Source of the DNA: Notospermus geniculatus
Lineage: Eukaryota > Nemertea > Pilidiophora > Heteronemertea > Lineidae
NCBI GenBank assembly: GCA_002633025.1
Contig: NMRB01001086.1
Location: 138,964-202,963 of the forward strand
Direction of reading: 5' to 3'
Length of the DNA stretch: 64,000 nt
Shown piece by piece: positions 13,101 to 25,100 of the stretch. The notes below the pieces were generated by a model. It did no database searches. It worked only from the letters and a program-made list of their open reading frames with translations, and was not told the origin of the DNA. How positions within the stretch are numbered: position 1 is the stretch's first letter; every line of letters begins with the position of its first letter. The position numbers and the translations under genes were made by a program.

Positions 13101-16100
13101 TTTTAACCAAACCCCCCCCAAAAAAAATTTTTTTTTTCTCGAAAAAAAAATTGGGGGGGGGGGAATTTTTTTCTCTCCCCCCTTCCTTGACAATCCTGGC
13201 GGAAACCCTGAATGGCGTTATGTAATGCACTAGCATCGGGTACTAAAATGCACTATGTGATGTCGTGATGACATCATAATGATGCGCCGAAGTGGTTAGC
13301 AATACCATTTCACTGGCATCGTGCCTGGATGTAGCCTACATCAAGCTACATGTAAGCAACATGTAAGCACTGGCAGTCTGTGGTAATACTTCAGGCGCCA
13401 GTTGATGACAAATCTGACCTTGTCTCACCATACAGAGGTCAGTCAGATATGAAAATCAATTACTGGCGAGAAAACTATCAAACATGGGAATATCAACATT
13501 ACACACCCAGCACTAGGCGGACGATCTACTCACCAGCTACAAAGTACCCAATCAATCAACCATTTTATCTCATTGTTAGCCTGTTGCCATGGAGACAAAA
13601 TGATATTACCAGGACTGTTTGTGTTGTTTTCCAGTATGTAACTCTAACATGCCTAATGAAACAGACTCTGGGTTATCAGTTGTTGCAGCATCAACAGTTT
13701 GTCCATTTTGGGTGGTTCACGTATCCAGTCCGTTCACCCTGATAAGATCTGACTCATTGGAACTGGCACCCTCTTCATTGGTTGGAAGCCAGCAGAATTT
13801 CTTGGTGGGCACAAGAACTGATGAGAAAATGCAACCATCTCCACCCATACTAGCTACTTGTGGATTCTAAACCCTCATAGATTCAGCCCTTCTAGTCTGA
13901 AAGGCTTCAACAGTTTCCAGTTACAACCAAAGCACTTGCCAAGATGGATGAGTCACAATATGATACAGTGAGTGTCCTGAGATTGTCCTGAACATTCGGC
14001 ATGTTTTCTTTGACTCAGGTTTCTTACACTAGGCCCATACGAAGTTTGCAGTGATGACTTGTAGTGCAATGATGTGCTTATTGTGCTCTCCAAGACAGGC
14101 CCAACGCAAAGTGTGCTGATAAGACACTCCATGAAGTTAAATGTGAAATTGACATGGCTTTAAAGGCTTTTCCCTGCCCCATAATCTTGAGTCTTCGCTT
14201 CTCAATCTGCTTCATGCCTCCCCTCGCTTCTTTTCAACTTCAAGTCCTATTCTTTATGCTCCTTTGCTTTGTCAGAAGCCAGACTGTGCTTTTAATGTAA
14301 TGATGTTCTGAAATGTTCTGGCCAGCAGCTGAATTCTGTTGTCTAAATGAATACACCAGTATGGTTGAGAATTTACGTCTGTCTCAACTGCGTGTTGTGT
14401 GTAGGGCTGTAGTGTTCTCCACATAATGGTGAATGATTCTATGTTCTTTGAATTGGACATATGGCAGTGTCCATAAACCAGATGTCACTTTCTCTTTTTT
14501 GGCAATCACTCAAATGTCGGACTGTACGATCTTGTGTTTTGCTGATGTACATGCACATGTGTGCATGCTTGACAACAAATCATGCGAGATAAGTTCGCTG
14601 ATGGATACGTTTTTTCTCTGCCATCATAACCCATAGCAACCAATGAATGTAAAACTGTGTGGCTATGGCTTCTAAAGCCAACAGGCTCGTACACAGCAAA
14701 AACGAATGCTCCGCTGATGCTATTCATTTGGTACCAATCAGCTTGCTTGGCCAGCGCTGCTCAGAACAACTCTCACGTCCGCATTTAAATGAGATTCTTC
14801 GTTTCAGGTTGAAGTCTGAAAATATATTCAGATAGTTACCAAACTGGTCATTGATGAAATAAATAGGTGTAAAATAGGCTTGTCTTTGCTTTTAAGACAA
14901 GAAACACATTTTGAAATCTTGTTTTTAAAACTGACAGGTCACCTATATGCTGTCGTTTTGGAGCATTAAGTCAGCAGCACACCTTAACACAAGCGATCTA
15001 CTCGCCACCGATCTTCTCGCCAACCACCACAGACAGGCAATATCAGCTTGGTATTGTTTGACATTGGGCGAACATCACTGGTGAGAGGATCCCATGCATC
15101 ACCATATCCACGCACACTGGCCTCAACAGCCGGTTTTGCTTGCTGGTGAACAGATCGCTTGCGATATCGCCTGGTGTGCTGCTGGTTTTAAAAGGCCCGC
15201 CCTTGGCAGGTCATGTCCTGCCGAGAACGCCTAGTTTGTGGTGTGCCCTAGCATTCAGTTTCTGAAATGAAAACCCTATCATTTGAATCCCTGTAGGATA
15301 CATGTAGTTGAATCCTTTTGCCACTTGTTGGCTGTTACTGTATGTTCTGTGCACGATCACTTGCAGCTTTTGCTTCAGTAATGGTTGCTGATGATTTTGA
15401 CCTCCGATGACGGATGAGTCTGACAAAATTTTTACAGCATATTGAAAAGTTCTTCGGCTCCGTCTTCCCTCAAGATCTGTTTCGGTGGATACTAAAAACA
15501 AATCATCAGCTGCCATTTTGCATTTTTCTGCATTTTTTCGCATTTTCTGTATTTCCTGGCATACATGTATCTTGTAGTTGCCTTGCGACCTTGTAGTCAC
15601 AGCTGCTTAACCTTTCCACTATTTGAATGTTTTCATCCAGGTGCCGCAGAACGTAAGTATTGTAAAAACGATCACAACTCCCTTAGAATTCTCTTTTGTG
15701 TTTAATGTAGAGTCCTGTGTTCGACCTCATATAATGATAACATTAGAACCGAAGATGCAACAGTGGGTAAACTATTTCCGTCCTAGTTGCGGCAAAACAG
15801 AACCAGACCCTTGCTCTTATAATCCTGGTTCAAGATTGGTGGAACCACTTTCTTAATGATTAGACTGATGCCCTGGAGTTTGCATCTTCGATTCGGACCG
15901 ATAGAATGCCCGTCTCGTACTGTTGAACAATCAATGTCATTCAAGGAAGTTGCTGTAGATGAATTTTAATATGAAATAACCAAGTCATGTTCGTGCCGCG
16001 GTTTTCAAGGAGTTTTCACAAAATAGACTTCATTTAGGAAATTTTTCTTGATATTTGGTTAAATTTGGCTGCGTGGAATGAGCAGTCACTGACTTCCCTT

Positions 16101-19100
16101 TCCTGTAAACCATAATGTTGCTGGAATGGATCTCAGCTGACTCTCTGGCGCACAGGCCTCTTGTTGCTAGTGCCAACTTAACCTTACAACCTGATTGGGT
16201 GTTGAAAAGAAGCAACTTCCTTGAAAGTTACTACTAGAAGATCCTTTTCAATTTGAGCCCAGTCACAAAGTTTTCATGTTGTCGTTGAAAAAAAGTGAAA
16301 AAGTTCTTTCCATCTCATGAATGTGAATGGCTCAATTTGCAGAAGATATGGGATCAAAACTAATACAGACTGCACTTAACCCTTAGAGCGCCAGGTTTTT
16401 TCAACTTTTTCTTCCCCCGTGACCACCAGGTTTTTTTTTGAAGAAAAAAAAATTTTCCGCAAAAAGAAAAAAAAAATTGGCAAAAATGCATGTGTGTTTT
16501 GAAATTTTAATTTTATGACCTTTTCCGAGTATACTCGGTAGTGGGCCTTAAAAAGAGAATTGCTGCTCCGAGTATACTCGGTAACGGCGCTCTAAGGGTT
16601 AAATTTTAACAAAGAAGATTGCAAGTTGTATTTGAGATTGCACTGATTTCATCTTCTCACACCTAGTATTGGCAATAAGTGCCTCACTCTTCTGATCCTT
16701 TTTTCCATGCCATGCCTGGTAAGGTCAAGGTCATTTACCCAAAGGTATGACCTTGCCCTCACTCAAGGTCGTGGTGGTATCACATCTACAAGCACTGGAC
16801 GAAATTTCTACTTTTGCATGCAATTTCATATGGGCCACTTTGACTTGACTAATTGGATCTGCTCATGTCAGATGTTGTGGTGGTTTCAATGCCTCGGGTC
16901 AAGGTCAGGTGCTGAGCTTGTGGCCAACACACAAAATTTGACCCTGGTCAAGGTCGTCATTTCACTGGAAAAATTGGTGGAATTACAAAATGAGTTGATT
17001 GCGTTTAGAATAAAGCATGTTTATCACGTAAAGAGTTTTCTAAAAAAAAGTCTTTACATAAGACTTGACATTACATAAGCTTTAATTATAATAATAAACT
17101 TAGTGTTTACTTGTAGTTTGACAGTTGTTTTAAGCATGGTCTTTCTGATTCAACCTTTAACAAAAAAAGTAGTCAAATTTCAGTTTGCTTGGTCTGTTTT
17201 CAACTTACATTTTAAAGAATTTTAAGAATTTTAAATTTACATTTTAAAATGTAAGTTTTCAACTTACATTTTAAAGAATTCTTTGACACTAATGATGCAC
17301 ATAGAAATCGTTGAAATTAAATGTCATGCAAACTTTTATTTCATTTTTTGCTAAGAAATTTTAGTTTTAAGGACTGGATTCTTTGCCTGCAATCTAGACT
17401 GATTTCTCTAAATAATCATTAATGCTCAATTTCAGAAAGTATGTATATAATAGAACTAGACATGGATCCCATTCTGAGTGTGATTCTACCCCTTTCCTTT
17501 TCCCAGAAGGGGCCTATTCACACCAGTTGAGGATGACACTGCTGTATTCCCAAATGTGTTATCTAAATTGTGTGCGTTGTTTTTTTATGGCAATCTGTGA
17601 AACGGTCCTTCAGTATTACCAAAAATCTATCTAAATCTTATCTATTTTTGGTATACTTAATTTCTCAGCTGATATCATATTGTACATAATATATATAGAA
17701 AGTGACCTCAGATAGTTTTAAGATACCTGACTTAACCACCCTTTAAGCTGTATAAATACCCAACCCTGACTATAAAATGGACCCTTGGTACCCCTACCCT
17801 TATTTAAAAACGAAATATATTATTAATGTGACCGCTCTGGCGAGAACAGTCGCATGTCACTCAGAAGGTGAGCCTCAACGAGAACCGAGATGACACCAGG
17901 AGAGAATGGAAGAAACAGATTGTTTCAGATTTCATAATATAGGCAGACAATAGACAGATTGCCAAAGTCGGCCATGTTGGACCAAAAGGCAATAACAAAC
18001 ACTGAATGTACAGTGAATGTACAACATTGATGTACAGCATGTTTTAAAACCTGCAATTTACACAAAACTTTCATGAAAAGTTACAAAATAAACACCTCCT
18101 CATCAGTGCTACATGTGTTGTGAACCGTGTCCAGGCCCAAATGTTTGTAGATATTTCCCACAAAAAGTTTTAAAAGACTTTATCATGCCTTTTTTATGCC
18201 AAACCTCAGCTCCAGGTGTGTTGGTCCTATCCCACCGTGTGGAATCATGATGATTCACAAACCTGGACCCAAGGTTGGTTAAGCAACAAAAGTCAGTTTT
18301 TTCTTTTCTGAATTACTATTTTACCAAAAGTAAGCCAAGGCTTAGTGGATATTAATGTATTATTACTGATGGTGATGTTATCTGAGACATTTTCATGGCA
18401 AACTTCTATGTTTTTGCACATTTTAAAACATGCTGTACATCAATGGTATACATTCACTGTACATTCAGTGTTTGTTATTGCCTTTTGGTCCAACATGGCC
18501 GACTTTGGCAATCTGTCTATTNCTTTAAAGGCTTTTTCCTGCCCCATAATCTTGAGTCTTTGCTTCTCAATCTGCTTCATGCCTCCCCTTGCTTCTTTTC
18601 ATGTCCTATTCTTTAAGCTCCTTTGCTTTAATCAGAAGCCAGACTGTGCTTTTAATGTAATGATGTTCTGAAATGTTCTGGCCAGCAGCTAAATATCTGT
18701 TGTCCAAATGAATACACCAGTATGGTTGAGAATTTACGTCCGTCTCAACTGCATGTTGTGTGTAGGCTGTAATTCTCCACATAATGGTGAATGATTCTAT
18801 GTTCTTTGAATTGGACATATGGCAGTGTCCATAAACCAGATGTCACTTTCTCTTTTTTGGCAATCACTCAAATGTCGGACTGTACGATCTTGTGTTTTGC
18901 TGATGTACATGCACATGTGTGCATGCTTGACAACAAATCATGCGAGATAAGTTCGCTGATGGATACGTTTTTTCTCTGCCATCATAACCCATAGCAACCA
19001 ATGAATGTAAAACTGTGTGGCTACATGTAGCTTCTAAAGCCAGTAATAGGCTCGTACACAGCAAAAATGAATGCTCCGCTGATGCTATTCATTTGGTACT

Positions 19101-22100
19101 CAGCTTGCTTGGCCAGCGCTGCTCAGAACAATTCTCATGTCGGCATTTAAATGAGACTCTTCATTTCAGGTTAAAGTTTCAAAATATATTCAGATGGTTA
19201 CCAAACTGGACATTGATGACGGTGTAAGGCTTGTCTTTGCTTTTAAGACAAGAAACACGTTTTGAAATCTTGTTTTTAAAGCTGACAGGTCACCTATGTT
19301 GTCGTTTTGGAGCATTAAGTCAGCGGCACACCAGGTGATCACGCATTGTGTCACAAGCAATCTACTCGCCACCGATCTTCTCGCCAGCCACCACAGACTA
19401 GGCAATATTGGCTTGGTATTGTTTGACATTGGGCGAACATCACTGGTGAGAGGATCCCATGCATCACCATATCCACGCACACTGGCCTCAACAGCCGGTT
19501 TTGCTCGCTGGCGAACAGATTGCTTGCGATATCGCCTGGTTGTGCTGCTGGCTTTAAGGCTTGCCCTTGGCAGGTCATGTCCTGCCAAGAACGCCTATGT
19601 TTGTGGTGCGCCCTAGCATTCAGTTTCTGAAATGAAAACCCCTAGAATCCCTCTAGGATATACATGTAGTTGAATCCTTTTGCCACTTCTTGGCTGTTAC
19701 TGTTAGCAGTGATAGTGATGTTCTGTGCACGATCACTTGCAGCTTTTGCTTCAGTAGTGGTTGCTGATGATTTTGACCTCCGATGAGTCTGACAAAATTT
19801 TTACAGCATATTGAAAAGTTCTTCGGCTCCGTCTTCCCTCCAGATCTGTTTCGGTGGATACTAAAAACAAATCATCAGCTGCCATTTTGCATTTTTCTGC
19901 ATTTTTTCGCATTTTCTGTATTTCCTGGCATATCTTGTAGTTGCCTTGCGACCTTGTAGTCACAGCTGCTTAACCTTTCCACTATTTGAATGTTTTCATC
20001 CAGGTGCCGCCCAACAACGTAAGTATTGTAAAAACGATCACAACTCCCTTAGAATTCTCTTTTGTGTTTAATGTAGAGTCCTGTGTTCGACCTCATATAA
20101 TGATCACATTAGAACCGAAGATGCAACAGTGGGTAAACTTTCCGTCCTAGTTGCGGCAAAACAGAACCAGACCCTTGCTCTTATAAATCCTGGTTGAAGA
20201 TTGGTGGAACCACTTTCTTAATGATTAGACTGATGCCCTGGAGTTTGCATCTTCGATTCGGACCGATAGAATGCCCGTCTCGTACTGTTGAACAATCAAT
20301 GTCATTCAAGGAAGTTGCTGTAGATGAATTTTAATATGAAATAACCAAGTGATGTTCGTGCCCCGGTTTTCAAGGAGTTTTCACAAAATGGGACTTCATT
20401 TTAGGAAATTTCTCTTGATATTTGGTTAAATTTGGCTGGTTTGATCATCCTAAATGGAATGAGCAGTCACTACATGACTTCCCTTTCCCGCTGTAAACCA
20501 TTGTTGGTGGAGTGGATGTCAGCTGACTCTCTGGCGCACAGGCCTCTTGTTGCTAGTGCCTATGCAAACATCTGAACTAACCTGATTGGGTGTTGAAAAG
20601 AAGCAACTTCCTTGAAAGTTATTACTAGAAGATCCTTTTCAATTTGAGCCGAGTCACAAAGTTTTCATGTTGTCGTTGAAAAAAGTGAAAAAGTTTATTC
20701 CATCTCATGAATGTGAATGGCTCAATTTGCAGAAGATCAAAACTAAATACAGACTGCACTTAAATTTTAACAAAGAAGATTGCAAGTTGTAATTGAGATT
20801 GCACTGATTTCATCTTCTCACACCTGAGTATTGGCAATAAGTGCCCCGCTCTTCTGATCCTTTTTTCCATGCCATGCCTGGTAAGGTCAAGGTCATTTAC
20901 CCAAATATATGACCTTGCCCTCACTCAAGGTCATGGTGTTTTGTACGTCTACAAGCACTGGACGAAATTTCTACTTTTGCATGCGATTTCATATGGGCCA
21001 CTTTGACTTGACTAATTGGATCAGCTCAAGTCAGATGTTGTGATGGTTTCAATGCCTCGGGTCAAGGTCAGGTGCTGAGCTTGTGGCCAACAAACTTTGA
21101 CCCTGGTCAAGGTCGTCATTTCACTGAAAAAAATTGGTGGAATTACAAAATGAGTTGATTGCGTTTAGAATAAAGCATGTTTATCACATAAAGAGTTTTC
21201 TAAAAAAGTCTTTACATTAAAAGACTTGACATTACATAAGCTTTAATTATAATAATAAACTTAGTGTTTACTTGTAGTTTGACAGTTGTTTTAAGCATGG
21301 TCTTTCTGATTCAACCTTTAACAAAAAAAGTAGTCAAATTTCAGTTTGCTTGGTCTGTTTTCAACTTACATTTTAAAGAATTTTAAATTTACATTTTAAA
21401 ATGTAAGTTTTCAACTTACATTTTAAAGAATTCTTTGACACTAATGATGCACATAGAAATCGTTGAAATTAAATGTCATGGAAACTTTTGTATTTAAATT
21501 ATTTCATTTTTTTGCTGAGAAATTTTAGTTAAGGACTGGATTCTTTGCCTGCAATAGAGTGATTTCTCTAAATAATCATTTTAAATGCTCAATTTCAGAA
21601 AGTATGTACATGTATATAATAGAACTAGACATGGATCCCATTCTGAGTGTGATTCTACCCCTTTCCTTTTCCCAGAAGGGGCCTATTCACACCAGTTGAG
21701 GATAACACTGCTGTATTCCCAAATGTGTTATCTAAATTGTGTGCGTTGTTATTTACGGCACTCTGTGAAACGATCCTTCAAAATTACTTAATTTCTCAGC
21801 TGATATCATATTGTACATAATATATATAGAAAGTGACCTCAGATATTAGTTTTAAGATACCTCACTTAACCACCCTTTAAGCTGTATAAATACCCAACCC
21901 TGACTATAAAATGGACCCTTGGTACCCATACCCTTATTTAAAAACGAAATATATATTATTAATGTGACCGCTGTGGCGAGAACAGTCGCATGTCGCTCAG
22001 AAGGTGAGCCTCAACGAGAACCGAGATGACACCAGGAGAGAATGGAAGAAACAGATTGTTTCAGATTTCATAATAGGCAGACAATACTGAAACTGACAAA

Positions 22101-25100
22101 CATTTGGTCTCAACATGCCAAGGTAAGAGCGACAAGCGTCTGGTTTTGCCATGGAGCAGGTTACATTAATTTCATATGAGGAGTATGGTGTAGACTGGAG
22201 GTTGTTACGACCGTTATTACATGTATTTCTAAAAACGTTTTTTATTGAGAATCCCTGTATGTTACATAAACAAGTAGTTAAAATAAGAGGTCGGTGTAGA
22301 TTCTGTGTGAGTGTTGTTTATGCCCCGTTCTGAGTGAAATTCAGGGGTTAAGTGTCAGTCACAAGATCTCATACAAAATACTATTGCTATGAGAATCAGT
22401 TGTTAATTGACCCTTTAAATATGACTGGGAGAGTTTCACGAAATAATGATAGAATTCTAAAATTCTTTCAATCCTTAAAAACATGAGAACTATAGGAAAC
22501 TACAACATGTGGAATGTTCAAAAAGAGCTTTCCAGTTGTTGTACAAATAGATTTTGATGGTTTTGGCTCAGCTTGTTCTCCTTTTAGTTGACAGAAAGTA
22601 GAAACCAGTCTTTAAAGGGTTAATTAACATGTCCTTCTGGAATATAAAAGAAAGTTTATTAAGGTGTCCTATTATCTCCCGTCGACCTCAGCAACTGAAT
22701 CCTGCTGCAAACATGTGATTTTTGATGCCAGGCTATTATAACCCAACTAAACACAATTCAAATTCGTTTTATTTCAAGTATTAGTATATCAAGTATCTTA
22801 TGTCAAGTACACGTATATTCCATTTTATGACTATTGTCATCATCTCGTGACAAAAATCACGTATTTGCAGCCTGATCAAAAATTAATTCTTGTTGTCCTT
22901 GCCTGCCCGTCTGTCTGTATGTATGTCCTAGATATAGAGAGCACTGACAAGTGCTCTATATTTTGCCCCATCACAAAAGATTCATTGGAAAAATTGGAAT
23001 ATCACGGAAAAATGGATTGAAATGATGATGTCAAAAAATAGAATTTCAAGCTTTGCAAATTCAAGTGCTATTCAACATTGGAAATGGAATTGAATGTAAG
23101 GCTGAAATTCAGCATGATCCGACACCCACAAACACATGATAAAGATGAAGTATGTGCAGTTAAGTTTAATTGATCATAATCATTCACCTCAATTAGGACA
23201 ATTGCCAATTCTCGTTTATCACTTTCTTTTCAGTTCAAAACTTCCGGGTTTGGGTTCACATATCAGGGTGGGGTCAAAAAATTCTCACAAGATCCATTTC
23301 CTTCAGTTTTCCTTTTAGACTTCCAGTGTAGGCCTATATGTCAGTGCATGTAGATCACACACGAAAGCCACTGAATGATGTCGACTTCAGTTTCTTGTTG
23401 ATTTGTGTTTCACCGTAATTCTGTCCACACTGCAGTCGATAAATATTTATGTTTGATAATCTTTTCTTCAATCAGCAAATTCACTTGACGGTTATAATTT
23501 TAAACGGGTTTTCCTCATACAGTGAACTCAAAAATGCCTCCAGGTAGGCGGAATGCAAAATCTTGGCACTTGAGCACAGAAATTATTATGATTTGATATG
23601 ATATATGTTTTCAGCTGTTCTTGCTTGGTTGCTTGCTGAGAAAAAAAGTTTGCAAGCAAGACTTGCGCTTAATTCAATTGTTTCTTTATTTTAGTTTTGC
23701 ATTTGTGGTGAAGGGTTGTTAGTAGAGAAGTAATGAGCAAAAGACTAATTCCTTTATCTACATGTAGGCCTGTTGTTCTGTGACTAAGCAAAGTAAAGTC
23801 CTGTGTTAAAAATGGTTCAGTTGGCAGAAATCACAAAAAAAATATCGAAGATGATGGTTGAATGATGTGAATGTAAAAGCTTGAATACAATGACATATCA
23901 TTTGGAACCCCAAAGCCATTACATTACATTGCTGGCCGGGCACTTCAGGGACTCTGCCGTTTCACCTTTACTAGTATGAAGGTAAAGTATGGTGGGGGTG
24001 TGTGGCAATTAACTTCTGCCCCCGTTGAAGGTGGGGGTCATTCTCAGCTTGATGGTAAAGTTATTTGAGGCTTTGGCTGTTTGGGGAAAATATGGATATT
24101 CTGAAATTGCAGAACAAATATGACTTTCTTCTAGTTTCTGTTAATGGGTTCTGCATGACTTTTATTGGGTGTGCATGGAACTTTTAATGGGGAAGGATTT
24201 CTTGGTTGAATGAATAAATGAAAAACTGCATTTGAAGCAATGTTCTAAAACATTTAACAATTCTCTACAAATAAAGTTTGATAATAATTTTTCATTCTCT
24301 TCTGCTGTAATTTTTCTTCCTCTCTTTTCCTTTAGTTGATTATGTTCTGTTCATTCATTTATGATAATATGCAGAGCAGACGGTATTATCCCCCCCCCCC
24401 NTCTGTTTTAACTCAGGTCTTTGCACCCCTGCAAGCTTGCAGGACTGTCCCTAATTCATTGTTTGTAATAAGTTCAGTGAGGATCAAATGCAAATATTGC
24501 AAAGGCAGTGCTAAAATGAAAAAGGGTTTTAAAACAGCATAAATCAGTCTTAGAATTAGATGTAATGAGCCAAAATTTTATACCTACTACTACAGGTCAA
24601 AATAGAACAAAAATACGTTTGACACAAATAAGTGAGAATAAATAAAGCCACTGGCTTTAGGTGCTATTTTTGTGTAATTGCCCCTTTACTCATTAGACAT
24701 TATTAGCTGACCATTTTTGAGCTGTAAAGATGAATTATTTTGACTATTTTTTTCAAGGGTTGAAGATAATTTTTTGGCAGGATTTTGTAGGAATAATGAA
24801 TGAAAGGTGTCAGAAATTCATGGCGTACTTTTCTTGTTTTTCCAGTCTTGCTGCCACCATCTATTACGATGAATGAGCCTGAGGTGAAAATCAATGGTGA
24901 TGAACCATTCCGACTTACATGTGTTGGTAAAGGTGTGCCTAGACCTAAGTAAGTTCATACATTGTTTCCAAAGGAATTCGGAAGTAGGCTTACCACAAAC
25001 CACAGGCTGACCAAAAATCTTATTCAAAACACGGCTCTTGAATTAACCGATTGGACAGCGTGATCAAATTATACTCTGCTCCACTTTTACATGCAAAAGC

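Larger units (their letters stand above)
14158..17950. repeat. Large duplicated block, copy 1 (about 3.8 kb)
   Basis: Runs nearly colinear with 18523-22083, with many small indels and a 219-bp TTAA-flanked insertion present only here (16380-16598). Non-coding in both copies. The N at 18522 immediately precedes copy 2. Most likely these are two haplotypes or an unmerged overlap of the same locus; a true tandem duplication is the alternative. Confidence 0.9.

Noticed and set aside
13380-13742. 120-codon open frame on the plus strand
   Set aside because: No Ig or other domain pattern and no flanking splice sites in phase with the L1-family gene.
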